From contig NZ_FOMT01000005.1 in assembly GCF_900112695.1 (NCBI RefSeq), positions 379,957-443,956 of the forward strand: a stretch of DNA of 64,000 bases, in the 5' to 3' direction. The notes beneath the pieces were generated by a model. The model was given only the letters and a program-made list of their open reading frames with translations. It ran no database searches and was not told the DNA's origin. Below are positions 52,001 to 60,592 of this stretch, piece after piece (positions within the stretch are counted from its first letter, which is position 1; the number at the start of each line of letters is the position of its first letter). A program made the position numbers and the translations under genes. Origin of the DNA: Paenibacillus catalpae. GTDB taxonomy: Bacteria; Bacillota; Bacilli; Paenibacillales; Paenibacillaceae.

Positions 52001-52720
52001 TCGATAACCGCTTTTAAGGAAAATGATCCTCCGGCGCAGTTGCTCCAAGAGCTGAATGAGCTGCTTTATTACGTTGTTCAGCGGATTCAACTTCGATTCG
52101 GGGAATTTTATAACTACGCGTTTAACCCGTCAACGCTGCAGGATGACGGCCGTGATCTGCGCAAAATGATTTGGACCGCATGGCTGGAGCTTCAGCGTCA
52201 GGTTCAGACCGAGCTGTCGCAAGAATTACAGGCAACAACTCTGCGAATGGACCGTAAGGTGAACGGTCTTCTGAAGAAGCTGTATGCAGCTCTGACCGAG
52301 CAGCTGGAATCGTTAATCAACGGCTACAGCGCTGCAGCGTACGCCGCCAAGGATCTTCCGACGCCGGAAGCCGTAACGGAATGGACAATGTCCGGCGTGG
52401 ATGCCAAGTGGCTGTGGGGCTGGTTCAAATCCCCTCGCCATTTCTTCGAAGGAGATGGAAAAGCCGCGCTGCGCAAGGAGCTGGAGACAGCTATTTCCCC
52501 GGCGCTTCAAGCTTGGATGAATGAGCACATCGACAGCTGGTCTGGCTTGTATACCGGGCTTTGGAGACAATGCGCCGAGGAGACAGGAGTAACCTTGGCC
52601 GATGATTTATCCCGTTATGTGCAAGGCATGCAGTCCTCCTTGTCTGACGAAGCGGATACCGGGCAGCTCAGCAACTTGCATCACCAGATTAAGGAGCTGC
52701 AAGCGTCGGCTATTGCTTAA
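49046..52720 (+). CDS. dynA: Double-headed bacterial dynamin (DynA/YpbR-like)
   Basis: A 1224-residue protein with two complete dynamin units in tandem, like B. subtilis DynA, which fuses membranes and protects the cell surface. Head 1: G1 motif GHFSAGKSTLVNRL near 50, a G2-like threonine in PIPTSANV, G3 LLDTPGIDSTDD, G4-like VNQIDKH. Head 2: G1 GAFSAGKSSLANAL near 640, PNPTTAAINR, G3 LVDTPGADSVN, VNAADLAAD. Long helical stalk regions follow each head. The two units are joined by an Ala/Pro-rich linker at about 495-620 whose DNA is extremely G+C-rich. A terminator follows. Confidence 0.92.
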   Translation: MMETTVRGMTEALSNAAAEMQAAGDSLHAKQVLELNSKLAEGRLTVAFCGHFSAGKSTLVNRLCGAELLPSSPIPTSANVVAIRGGETAKASVVSIRNGEHVSADIPLEQLAAYCKDGENIESVSIYYPTERLGNHTVLLDTPGIDSTDDAHRMSTESALHLADVVFYVMDYNHVQSEINFAFAKQLKDWGKPLYFIVNQIDKHRDRELSFEQYRKSVEEAFQAWHLEPAGIVYLSLRQTDHPHQEWEQLELLLSQLAAERVPLAAYSVDASLRHLVAEHEKWWDMRDEPERERLIAEAGGEEAAAKVKEEMAQLEAEKSRLAAESERIRVELRRSVQSLLDNAIITPAPLRDKAHVFLESRKPGFKTGLLFAGAKTAAEQERRLEVFHTEFAAQVNAAIDWHVKDLLRRAAEQAGYPADRIEQELTTGLTWQPEPEWLVEKVNTGATFGNEYTMVYSRELAAEVKLIYRKNAFEIIDVLAKHIAAASKAAADEAAAQLAALGAQADALTQLAALGQRAAAHAAKLAAALPPRAQRPSLPAPHKASASAPAASAAAAPGGNAADAPAQPRAAGARASAPQAGAALAGGAALAQQHGAATRLERAAALLAPYAPLTASADAMLGRANRLRDSRFTIALFGAFSAGKSSLANALLGEPVLPVSPNPTTAAINRLVPPTAEHEHGTALVVMKSYDAIIEDLRYSLALLGEDASESALPNASAIMLAIDMLTPDAIHAGGRPHYSFLRAARKGWDAHEALLGTEISVSQDEYEKFVAEESRSCFVSEIALHYDCPLTRQGIVLVDTPGADSVNARHTGVAFNYIKNADAVLFVTYYNHAFSQADRQFLMQLGRVKDQFELDKMFFLVNAADLAADAEELEGVLSHVETNLLQHGIRNPRLFPVSSLQGLDAKMDGSMELLEQSGIDAFEQSFLGFVQNDLGKLAIDAAEQEITRAASTVAGWLKSAAGDAASRLAESERLGELQAEANASITAFKENDPPAQLLQELNELLYYVVQRIQLRFGEFYNYAFNPSTLQDDGRDLRKMIWTAWLELQRQVQTELSQELQATTLRMDRKVNGLLKKLYAALTEQLESLINGYSAAAYAAKDLPTPEAVTEWTMSGVDAKWLWGWFKSPRHFFEGDGKAALRKELETAISPALQAWMNEHIDSWSGLYTGLWRQCAEETGVTLADDLSRYVQGMQSSLSDEADTGQLSNLHHQIKELQASAIA

Positions 52721-52747
52721 TGGTTTATCGCATTTATTGTTTTTGCG

Positions 52748-52783
52748 CCCACAACGGCTTTAATGAGCCGTTGTGGGCTTTTT
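52748..52783 (+). terminator. Intrinsic terminator after the dynamin gene
   Basis: CCCACAACGGCT and AGCCGTTGTGGG form a perfect 12-bp stem with a six-base loop, then CTTTTT. Confidence 0.93.
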
Positions 52784-53090
52784 ATGTTTCATAATGAGTT
52801 AGTTCTTAAGACGGATTCCCGAATGATGCAATAGAACCATGATGCGAGTAGTCAATCCTCCTGATGAGGGGTATCAACGATGATGCAGGGTCAAACCTCC
52901 CGGACACCTGCTGAAAAAGACGGTTTTTTAACGGAAATACACTGCTATTTGGATGGGATTTATTCTCCGCTTTCATATAATGAAGGGGTCAATTACCAAT
53001 ATTTATCTTTTATAGGAAGAAAGGAGGGCGGTTGTTTCATTGGCTTTTGTAAGCGTATTCACAACTTTCTGCGCCAGGAGGAACGAGTTA
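52784..53090 (+). other. 307-base untranslated upstream region of the rhamnogalacturonan lyase gene
   Basis: Nothing here is firmly supported. A 75-codon frame (52880-53107) overlaps the lyase start and has a GAGGGG before its ATG, but the product looks random. No riboswitch, hairpin with T tract or repeat copy was recognised. The region presumably holds the lyase promoter and mRNA leader; the AGGAGG at its end is the lyase SD. Confidence 0.5.
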
Positions 53091-55658
53091 ATGACAACGC
53101 GTACTAATAGAAGGAAAACCATTCGAATGATGATGGCAGGCGTTCTGGCCTTATCGCTTACCATGACGGGGTCTGCCTATGCAGCTCCTGCGGAACAGGA
53201 TTCCGCCAGTCAACCGAAGGAGGGTAAGGGAAGCGTGCAATTAGAATATTTGGACCGGGGACTTGTCGCCGCGACTACTTCCCAGGGTGTATTTATCAGC
53301 TGGAGGCTGTTGTCCTACGAGGTGACGGGGAGTACGGACAAAGGCCTGACCGGGCCGGCGTTTCATGTTTACCGGGACGGAGTGAAGATCGCCACGGTTA
53401 CAGACAGCACCAACTTTTTGGATCCGGCAGGGACAGCAGCTTCAAAGTATTATGTAGCAGCTGTAACAGGCGATAAGGAAACGGATCAAAGCGCAGCCGT
53501 TCAGCCTTGGGATCAAGCTTATTATGACCTGAAGCTGAACAAGCCTTCGGATGGCGTAACGCCTAAAGGCGAAGCTTACACCTATTCCGCCAACGATATG
53601 AGTGTAGGGGACGTGGATGGAGACGGGCGTTATGAGTTTTTCGTCAAATGGGAACCGTCCAATTCCAAGGATGTCTCTCAAAGAGGCTATACGGGCAAAA
53701 CGTATATCGACTGCTACACCTTTGAAGGCAAACTGCTGTACCGGATCGATCTGGGCGTTAATATTCGTTCCGGAGCTCATTACACGCAGTTCCTCGTCTA
53801 CGATTTTGACGGAGACGGCAAATCGGAGATGATGTTCAAGACGGCTCCCGGCACGAAAGTGATGAAGTACGGAGCAGACGGCAAAGTCATTTCGGAAAAA
53901 TATATTTCCATGCCGACAGCGGATATCAAAGCCGGCTACAGCAATGAAGACGATTACCGCTTGAGTGCCCAAGGCTATTATGATCATGTGGTGAACATGT
54001 TTATGGGTTGGAGCGACCGGGAAGAAGTAAAGAATGGCAGCTGGCCGAAAACGCTGGAGCAAGCCTTCGGTATTGCGCCGAAGTACAGCTACCCTCTGTC
54101 GCTCGAGGACGCCCGCAGCCTGACGGACTATTTCATGGATGTCTATGCGCCAAGCCGGAGCGTAAACAACAAGCTGCGTGAATTTGAAGGCTTTATCGTG
54201 GACGGGCCTGAATATTTGACGGTATTCGAAGGGGAGACGGGCAAGGAGCTGGAGACCATTCCTTTCAAGACAGCCCGCGAGGACGATGGACTGTTATGGG
54301 GCGATTACGCCATGGGCAGAATTGAACCCGCCAACCGGGTAGACCGTTTCCTTGCAGGCGTTGCGTATTTGGATGGACACAATCCTTACGCTGTATTTGC
54401 TCGAGGCTATTATACGAGGTCTACTCTCGTGTCTTACGCTTGGGATGGCCATCATCTTAAGGAGAACTGGTACGTGGACAGCGGCTGGACGCCGATGACG
54501 AACCCGTTCAACGATGGTCCCCACGGTCGGGACGGCACAGATCCGGAGTTCGGCACGTTGACGACGCAAGGCGCACATTCCCTTAGCGCGGCAGATGTTG
54601 ACGGCGACGGCAAGCAGGAAATTGTATACGGATCCGCAACCATCGATCATGACGGAAGTCTGCTCTACAGCTCGATGGATGTGATGCCGCCGCAGAGTGC
54701 AACTCCGGGAGCGATCGCAAGATTAGGTCATGGTGATGCCTTGCATGTGACCGATATGGATCCGAACCGTCCAGGGCTTGAGATCTTTATGGTTCATGAA
54801 GGAGGCGCTTATGCCCCGTATGGTTATTCCCTGCGCGATGCCAAGACAGGAGAGGTTCTGTATGGCGGATATACGGGCAAGGACACCGGGCGCGGCATGG
54901 TTGGTGATGTTAATCCGGCGAATCCCGGGCTTGAGACTTGGGCGGTTGGCCTATGGTCAGCAGACGGTCAGAAGCTGGGAACTACGGCGCCGGGCACCAA
55001 TATGAGCATCAAATGGGCAGGAGACATGACGACGCAAATCGTATACGGCGCTATTGATGTTACGCCAACCATCGATGACTGGAAGAGGGGCAATCTTCTG
55101 AAGGCGTCGGGCACGCTGACGAACAACTATACGAAGGGCAATCCTTCGCTGGTGGCGGACATCTTTGGAGACTGGCGGGAGGAACTTCTTGTACGTACAG
55201 CAGACAGCAGCGCGATCCGGATCTATGTAAGCACCGAGGTTACAGACCGGAAGCTGTATACCCTTATGCATGATCCGCAGTATAGAGCAGAGGTTGCACG
55301 TCAAAATACGGCTTACAACCAGCCTTCGTATACAAGCTTCTATTTTGCTTCCGATACGAATTTCGCCAAGGTACCGGTTCCGCATGCGTCGCTGCCAGGT
55401 CTCTTGAACAATCTTCAAAGCAAACTGGACGGTTATATCGCGGACGGCAGCGTTAGCGGAGCAATTGTCAGCCAGCTGACCAACTCGTTGAAGCAAGCGC
55501 AGCAACAGTCCGAGAAGGGCTCGGCGGACAAGGCGGCTGATTTTATCAGCAAGTTTCTGTCCCAGCTGGAGAAGCGTTCCGGTAAAGATAAAGTATCGGA
55601 TGCAGCGCTCAAAAATTTAACCTCTCAGGCGAAGCTTCTGCTTTCGCAGTGGTCCTAA
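53091..55658 (+). CDS. Secreted rhamnogalacturonan lyase (PL11, YesW-like) with C-terminal FIMAH-type domain
   Basis: An 855-residue exported enzyme that cleaves the rhamnogalacturonan I backbone of pectin by beta-elimination. The basic signal peptide ends near AYA. A fibronectin-like N-terminal part (VQLEYLDRGLVAATTSQGVF) leads into an eight-bladed propeller with repeated calcium-type motifs (VGDVDGDGRYEF, VYDFDGDGKSEM, AADVDGDGKQEI, DIFGDWREELLVR). The last 90 residues form a helical FIMAH-like domain (LNNLQSKLDGYIADGSVSG to LLSQWS), common on Paenibacillus surface enzymes. AGGAGG fixes the ATG at 53091; the frame from 53040 is rejected. Probably monocistronic. Confidence 0.92.
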   Translation: MTTRTNRRKTIRMMMAGVLALSLTMTGSAYAAPAEQDSASQPKEGKGSVQLEYLDRGLVAATTSQGVFISWRLLSYEVTGSTDKGLTGPAFHVYRDGVKIATVTDSTNFLDPAGTAASKYYVAAVTGDKETDQSAAVQPWDQAYYDLKLNKPSDGVTPKGEAYTYSANDMSVGDVDGDGRYEFFVKWEPSNSKDVSQRGYTGKTYIDCYTFEGKLLYRIDLGVNIRSGAHYTQFLVYDFDGDGKSEMMFKTAPGTKVMKYGADGKVISEKYISMPTADIKAGYSNEDDYRLSAQGYYDHVVNMFMGWSDREEVKNGSWPKTLEQAFGIAPKYSYPLSLEDARSLTDYFMDVYAPSRSVNNKLREFEGFIVDGPEYLTVFEGETGKELETIPFKTAREDDGLLWGDYAMGRIEPANRVDRFLAGVAYLDGHNPYAVFARGYYTRSTLVSYAWDGHHLKENWYVDSGWTPMTNPFNDGPHGRDGTDPEFGTLTTQGAHSLSAADVDGDGKQEIVYGSATIDHDGSLLYSSMDVMPPQSATPGAIARLGHGDALHVTDMDPNRPGLEIFMVHEGGAYAPYGYSLRDAKTGEVLYGGYTGKDTGRGMVGDVNPANPGLETWAVGLWSADGQKLGTTAPGTNMSIKWAGDMTTQIVYGAIDVTPTIDDWKRGNLLKASGTLTNNYTKGNPSLVADIFGDWREELLVRTADSSAIRIYVSTEVTDRKLYTLMHDPQYRAEVARQNTAYNQPSYTSFYFASDTNFAKVPVPHASLPGLLNNLQSKLDGYIADGSVSGAIVSQLTNSLKQAQQQSEKGSADKAADFISKFLSQLEKRSGKDKVSDAALKNLTSQAKLLLSQWS

Positions 55659-55663
55659 GAAGT

Positions 55664-55694
55664 AAAAAACGGCATCCCATGGGGTGCCGTTTTT
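55664..55694. terminator. Bidirectional terminator between the lyase and the reverse lipoprotein gene
   Basis: AAAAAACGGCA and TGCCGTTTTT flank a TCCC/GGGG inner stem. A and T runs at both ends allow termination in both directions; the right end overlaps the lipoprotein stop codon. Confidence 0.88.
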
Positions 55695-56196
55695 AATCAT
55701 ATCCGCCTTCTGCTTCAGGCAGTGCTTTATAGCTGTCCTTGCCTTCAACAATCTGCCAGATATAAGTTCTCAGTTCCTTCAATTGCTCCGCATCCTTAGT
55801 TATATCACAATACTCGTTGGTCCATGAGAATGATTTGGTTTCGCCATTGACCGTCACTTTCCAGCTGTCTGTGCTGCTAGGCGTCTGAGAACAGCTCCTC
55901 TGCTTCGGAAATTGTTTTTCGCCCATTATGTTCATGTCTTTCATTTGGCTATAAATGGATTGAAGTTCATCGTTGCTAAAAACCAGGTCTGCTGTAGCAG
56001 TGCCCTTCGTAATAAGATCCTTTGTAACGGTATTCTCATAGGTGTTGATTTCGTTTTTATTGACTTCCCCGTACCCGAAGCTGACTGAAAACTGGAAATC
56101 AGCCGGCTTTTCTTCAGGCATTTGAACCTCTTTCTCTTTGCTGCACCCCGCAAGGAACAGGAAGGCCACACTTATCACAACAAGAATCCGGATCAT
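55693..56196 (-). CDS. Putative lipoprotein of unknown function
   Basis: A 167-residue lipoprotein with signal peptide MIRILVVISVAFLFLAGC, where the cysteine at 18 is the lipidation site. The mature domain is beta-rich (FQFSVSFGYGEVNKNEINTY, WKVTVNGETKSFSWTNEYC), contains two further cysteines, and ends in a helix-rich acidic tail. CAAGGGGGAATGAT precedes the ATG on the reverse strand. Family not recognised; it resembles the many small Bacillales lipoproteins with a single extracytoplasmic domain. Confidence 0.75.
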   Translation of the reverse strand: MIRILVVISVAFLFLAGCSKEKEVQMPEEKPADFQFSVSFGYGEVNKNEINTYENTVTKDLITKGTATADLVFSNDELQSIYSQMKDMNIMGEKQFPKQRSCSQTPSSTDSWKVTVNGETKSFSWTNEYCDITKDAEQLKELRTYIWQIVEGKDSYKALPEAEGGYD

Positions 56197-56483
56197 ATCA
56201 TTCCCCCTTGTAAGGTTAACGCGTTCAAGGCGGGATTTGTTGCGTATGTTTTATCTTCAGGAAATCACTATCGTAAGCGCTCCATAAAGGCAGCTTGGAG
56301 AGGGGAGAATCAAACTGATGTTTGGAGACTCCTTCACTCTCCCGGAAAATTGCTGCGGATATTAATAAAAGCGTAATTTTGACTGCCTGTTACTCCCGGT
56401 ACCTGTATAACCGCTAACTGGCTGCTTACCTTTGTTTTTACCATAATGAAAAAGAACATGACAAGAACAAGGAGGCGCTAATG

Positions 56484-57479
56484 ATGCGTGCATTGATTAT
56501 TCCTCAATTTGGAGATGCTGATGTGTTAACCCTAACGGATATGAAGGTTCCTGTACCGGGTCCTTCTGAAGTGACGATAGATGTTGCCTATGCCGGAGTT
56601 AACTATGCCGAGGTGTTATTCCGTAAAGGGGTTGTGCAAGAGCTGGAGCTGCCGTTTGTACCGGGTATTGAAGTATCAGGCACCATTCGTGAGGTAGGAA
56701 AGCATGTGAAGGGCTTGAGCGTTGGGCAGCCTGTTGCGGCACTAACCATCGCAGGAGGCGGCGGTTATGCGGAGGTTGTTAAAGTACCGTTCGAGCTCGT
56801 GTTTCCGCTTGATGAAGCGGGGAGTCAGGCTATAAGCATGGAGCGTGCGGCTGCTTTTCCGTCCAATGTGACCACCGCATACATGATTATTTCAAATGTG
56901 TCCCGTATGCAGCAAGGGGAAACCGTACTGGTTCATGCGGCAGCAGGTGGAGTAGGCAGTGCGATCGGTCAAGTTGCCAAGTCGCTCGGAGCCGGCCTTG
57001 TCATTGGAACGGTCGGAAGCGCGGATAAGATCGCTTATGCGAAGAGTCTCGGTTATGACGAGGTGTACCTGCGGGAAGATTACGAGGAGCAGGTGAAGAA
57101 GCTGACTGGCGGGCAAGGGGTGGACATTGTTGTGGATCCGGTCGGCGGCCTTATGCGGGCATCTTCTCTCGGCCTGCTCAAGCCTCTCGGACGGCTGGTT
57201 GCGATGGGGAATGCCAGTGATGCTGAAGACGTCAAGCAATCTTTAAATGAATTATGGTTTTCAAGTAAAGCGGTATTAGGCTTTAATCTGCAGCAGATGA
57301 GTATGGCGGCTCCCCGGCTCGTAGCCGATTCTGCCCGCAAAGCGTTGGCGCTAGTTGCAAACGGGGAAGTGAAGGTGGATGTTACCAGTCTTATGCCGCT
57401 GCACAAAGCCGGAGAAGCCCATAGACAGATTGAAGAAAGAAGATCTACGGGGAAGATCGTCCTGCAAGTGGGCTTCTGA
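56484..57479 (+). CDS. Zinc-independent NADPH:quinone oxidoreductase-like MDR protein
   Basis: A 331-residue medium-chain dehydrogenase/reductase. The N-terminal GroES-like domain has VAYAGVNYAEVLFRKG and PGIEVSGTIREVG. The Rossmann domain has VLVHAAAGGVGSAIGQVAK near 150 and DIVVDPVGG, as in quinone reductases. No structural zinc-binding cysteine cluster is present. AAGGAGG supports the ATG at 56484 (spacing seven to eight) over 56481. It is convergent with an XRE regulator 13 bases away. The substrate is unknown. Confidence 0.87.
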   Translation: MRALIIPQFGDADVLTLTDMKVPVPGPSEVTIDVAYAGVNYAEVLFRKGVVQELELPFVPGIEVSGTIREVGKHVKGLSVGQPVAALTIAGGGGYAEVVKVPFELVFPLDEAGSQAISMERAAAFPSNVTTAYMIISNVSRMQQGETVLVHAAAGGVGSAIGQVAKSLGAGLVIGTVGSADKIAYAKSLGYDEVYLREDYEEQVKKLTGGQGVDIVVDPVGGLMRASSLGLLKPLGRLVAMGNASDAEDVKQSLNELWFSSKAVLGFNLQQMSMAAPRLVADSARKALALVANGEVKVDVTSLMPLHKAGEAHRQIEERRSTGKIVLQVGF

Positions 57480-57492
57480 CAGTGCGAAAGCC

Positions 57493-58320
57493 TTAGCGGC
57501 TGAGCAGCATTTGCAGTTTTTCGCTCGTATCCGTTCCTTCGGTCGGGATATATACGCAGCAATGTACGCTGCCGCTCCCATTGATTTGGGAGAACGAATT
57601 GATATTGAAGGAGAGCAGACCAACTTCTTGGTGATGGAGCCGAATCGTCTTGATTGTCTTATCCATAATGTCGTGGGTGGACCAGAGCTCGCGAAATTCC
57701 GGGCTTTCACTTGTCAGCCTTTCGATCAGCCTGTGAAACGCCAAATCGGTTAAATTTTTTTCATAGCGTCCACGAAGCACGCCAGCTGTATATTGGGCGT
57801 ATTCTTCCCAGTCCGGCATACAGTTGCGTAAACCCTCGTTCATGAACGTAAGCCAGGCCATGCATCGGTCCTCTTCGGGAACGGAAGGAAAATCAAAAAT
57901 AGTCCGGCGCGCGGAGTCATTCCAGCTCAATACTTCCGTACGGTCTGTCGCAATAAAGGCGGGGTAAGGGAGCTCATAAATGATTTTTTCGATGTCTGGG
58001 CTGAGCTGTTGTACAGCCGGAGCGGGATTCGGAAGCTCCAGGCTGGCAAGGTGAAGCATGTGAAGATGCTCGTTCTTGCTGAGCCGCAGCGCATTGGCGA
58101 CACTGTCAAGAACTTGTCTGGATGGCGTGGATGCCCGTCCCTGCTCCAGCCAGGTATACCAGGTTGTACTGACATGGGCAAGCTGGGCAACCTCTTCTCG
58201 CCGCAGGCCTGGCGTTCTTCGTTTGCCGTAACCCGGAGGGAGGCCGGCTTCTGAAGGATTCATTTTCTCTCTGCGCGATTTCAGAAATTGTCCGAGCAGC
58301 ACGGCTTTTTGCTTATCCAT
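57493..58320 (-). CDS. XRE-family regulator with MmyB-like ligand-binding domain
   Basis: A 275-residue transcription factor. The N-terminal helix-turn-helix has RRTPGLRREEVAQLAHVSTT and WYTWLEQGRASTPSRQVLD, the typical MmyB-like arrangement. The C-terminal PAS-like domain includes PYPAFIATDRTEVLSWNDSA and LRGRYEKNLTD. The ATG at 58320 follows AAGGAGG. Family members often control an adjacent oxidoreductase; here the convergent MDR gene is the obvious candidate, though convergent rather than divergent. Confidence 0.87.
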   Translation of the reverse strand: MDKQKAVLLGQFLKSRREKMNPSEAGLPPGYGKRRTPGLRREEVAQLAHVSTTWYTWLEQGRASTPSRQVLDSVANALRLSKNEHLHMLHLASLELPNPAPAVQQLSPDIEKIIYELPYPAFIATDRTEVLSWNDSARRTIFDFPSVPEEDRCMAWLTFMNEGLRNCMPDWEEYAQYTAGVLRGRYEKNLTDLAFHRLIERLTSESPEFRELWSTHDIMDKTIKTIRLHHQEVGLLSFNINSFSQINGSGSVHCCVYIPTEGTDTSEKLQMLLSR

Positions 58321-58420
58321 TTCGCAAGATCCTCCTTGTTCATTCATACCCCTCATTATACTCGAGGCAAGAGATGCGACAAGTACTGGTTATGCTGCTT
58401 CTGCCTGTTCACTCCATAGC

Positions 58421-58459
58421 AAGAAGCGTCCAATCCTCGCGATCGGACGCTTCTTTACT
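58421..58459 (+). terminator. Orphan terminator-like hairpin
   Basis: AAGAAGCGTCC pairs perfectly with GGACGCTTCTT around a 13-base loop, followed by TACTTTTTATA on the forward strand. No forward gene ends upstream, so it may end an antisense or short RNA transcript. Confidence 0.6.
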
Positions 58460-58680
58460 TTTTATATAGAATCTTAATTTGCCTCTTTTACATATCACTG
58501 TGTGTTTCTGTGCAAAAATGGAGGAATTGCCACACATCTGGGTTGATTATTGATTATTTAGGAGGATACCCCGTTAATTTTTTCTAATTCGCCATAATCG
58601 GCTGATTCAGCTAAATATTCGTGATTATCTACTGTTTGCCGGGTCATGGCCGTTACTGCTAATATTCATCACATACCAAG

Positions 58681-58779
58681 GTGAAACGGCTTCCCCGGCA
58701 TGTTGCGGCGGAGCGCGTTTCACTCCGGAGAATTCTAAGGCCAATTTATGAATTAAAATTTATAAATCCTTAGAATTTT
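58681..58779 (+). repeat. Dispersed palindromic intergenic repeat, copy B
   Basis: GTGAAACG (58681-58688) with CGTTTCAC (58716-58723), then TCCGGAG, then AATTCTAAGG (58731-58740) inverted at CCTTAGAATT. It has the same design and near-identical arms as copy A at 38444, with different loops. It lies directly upstream of the ABC exporter operon. Confidence 0.75.
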
Positions 58780-58807
58780 ATAATAAAGAACGGGGAGATG
58801 GATTTAC

Positions 58808-60592
58808 TTGGACGTCTTTAGGCAATTGAAACGGTTTTATTGGGTTGAGCGAAAATATCTGCTATCATCAATTATTTGTCTGATGTTTGCAACGGCGCTT
58901 GGTCTGGTTTATCCGAATTTGCTGCGTTATTTGATTGATGATGTGATCAAGCCAAGAGACTTTGACAAGGTGCCTATGCTAGCTCTTTCCGTCGTAGGGG
59001 TCGTTACCTTAAAAGGGTGCATGCAGTTCCTGCACGGTTTCTTCGGCGGAAGACTTGGCAACCGGGTAACCTTTCGTATGCGGAATGCCTGCTATGAGAA
59101 ACTTCAAACGCTTTCATTCCAATATTATGACAAGGCGAAAACCGGCGATTTGATGTCCAGATTAACCGCGGATCTTGAGGCCATCCGGCAGTTTATCGGC
59201 TTTGGCTTTGCTCAGATTCTGAACGTGGCGCTGATGATTGTTTTTGGCGGCGCAATGATGATGTCGATCGACTGGAAGCTGACGCTGATCACGCTCGTAA
59301 CCATCCCGTTCCTTGCCTTTACAGCGATCCGGTTCGAGAACAGAATCCATCCGGCTTTCCGTGAGATGCGCAAAGCGATGAGTAATCTGACGACAGCCGT
59401 CCAGGAAAATATTACGGGCGTAAGAACGGTCAAATCCTTTGCCCGTGAGCCTCATGAAGTAGATAAATTCTCGAAGCGCAATGAGCAATACCAGGCGAAC
59501 CAGATTGGCGCATCGTCGATCTGGGCAAAGTTCTTCCCGTCCATGGAGCTTCTGGCCAATCTTAGTGTCGTTATTCTGCTGCTTGCAGGGGGCACGCTTG
59601 TTATCCGCGGAACGTTGTCGCTTGGTGAACTGGTTGCGTTCTTCAGCTTGATCTGGTATATCATCGGACCGATGTGGGGCATCGGCTTCCATATTAATAA
59701 CTACACCCAGTCCAAAGCATCCGGTGAACGGGTGATGGAGCTCCTTAATACGCATATCCATGTTCAAAGCATAGAGAATGCGGTAGAACTGGATACGCAG
59801 ATGGTCAGAGGCCATGTCCGCTTTGATAATGTTACGTTTAATTATCCGGACAAAGCACCCGCACTTTCGAATATTAGCATCGATGCGCCTGCGGGTAAGG
59901 TTGTAGGTCTCCTGGGTGCAACCGGCTCAGGCAAATCTACAATTATTCAGCTCCTCATGCGGGCGTATAACGTGAAGACAGGCAGGATTACATTGGACGG
60001 CGTTGACATTCAGAATCTGGATGTGGAGAGCCTGCGCAGCCAGATCGCTCCGGTCTTCCAGGAAACGTTCCTGTTCTCCGCCTCGATCCGTACCAACATT
60101 GCCTACGGCGTGCGGGATGTAACGGATGAGCAGATCATTCGTGCAGCCAAGCTTGCGAAAGCACATGATTTCATTATGGAGCTGCCACTAGGATATGAAA
60201 CGATTGTTGGCGAGAGAGGCATGGGCTTATCCGGCGGGCAGAAGCAGCGGATTGCCATTGCCCGAGCTTTGATTCGTAACCCCCGTATTCTTATTCTGGA
60301 CGACGCGACCAGCGCCGTCGATATGGAGACGGAACACGAGATTCAGGCCGGCTTTAAAGAGCTCATGGCAGGGCGCACAACGTTTATTATTGCGCACCGG
60401 ATCTCATCCCTTCGCCATGCCGACGAAATTATCGTGCTGGACAAAGGGCATATCGTACAACGCGGTACGCATGATGAGCTGATCGCCCAGCATGGACCAT
60501 ACCGCGAAACCTATAACATTCAATATGCCGATAGGCCGCTCGCCAACCTGGATTCTTCGGTACCCGAGCGGAAAAGGAGCGTTGTTCAATGA
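58808..60592 (+). CDS. ABC exporter half-transporter, subunit 1
   Basis: A 594-residue fusion of a six-helix membrane domain (about 1-310, type IV exporter fold) and a nucleotide-binding domain. Walker A is GLLGATGSGKSTIIQ near 375, the signature LSGGQKQRIAIARAL near 475, and Walker B ILILDDATSAVD. The residue after Walker B is Asp instead of the catalytic Glu, a sign of a degenerate ATP site. The TTG start follows GGGGAG at a long spacing. It overlaps the next gene by four bases, with which it would form a heterodimer. Confidence 0.92.
   Translation: MDVFRQLKRFYWVERKYLLSSIICLMFATALGLVYPNLLRYLIDDVIKPRDFDKVPMLALSVVGVVTLKGCMQFLHGFFGGRLGNRVTFRMRNACYEKLQTLSFQYYDKAKTGDLMSRLTADLEAIRQFIGFGFAQILNVALMIVFGGAMMMSIDWKLTLITLVTIPFLAFTAIRFENRIHPAFREMRKAMSNLTTAVQENITGVRTVKSFAREPHEVDKFSKRNEQYQANQIGASSIWAKFFPSMELLANLSVVILLLAGGTLVIRGTLSLGELVAFFSLIWYIIGPMWGIGFHINNYTQSKASGERVMELLNTHIHVQSIENAVELDTQMVRGHVRFDNVTFNYPDKAPALSNISIDAPAGKVVGLLGATGSGKSTIIQLLMRAYNVKTGRITLDGVDIQNLDVESLRSQIAPVFQETFLFSASIRTNIAYGVRDVTDEQIIRAAKLAKAHDFIMELPLGYETIVGERGMGLSGGQKQRIAIARALIRNPRILILDDATSAVDMETEHEIQAGFKELMAGRTTFIIAHRISSLRHADEIIVLDKGHIVQRGTHDELIAQHGPYRETYNIQYADRPLANLDSSVPERKRSVVQ

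Larger units (their letters stand above)
58321..58807. other. 487-base intergenic region between XRE regulator and ABC exporter
   Basis: It contains the XRE promoter side, a hairpin with a forward T-rich trailer (58421-58459) that no forward gene accounts for, about 220 bases of A+T-rich sequence with no convincing ORF, and repeat copy B (58681-58779). A TATAAT-like element falls right after copy B. The ABC gene starts at TTG 58808. Confidence 0.6.

Noticed and set aside
52880..53107. 75-codon forward frame upstream of the rhamnogalacturonan lyase
   Set aside because: It has a possible SD but overlaps the lyase start, and the product has no recognisable domain or helix pattern; kept only as part of the intergenic description.
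58681..58730. ECF sigma promoter suggested by TGAAAC in the repeat
   Set aside because: No CGT-type -10 element occurs at 16-17 bases, and TGAAAC is part of a palindrome conserved in all repeat copies.
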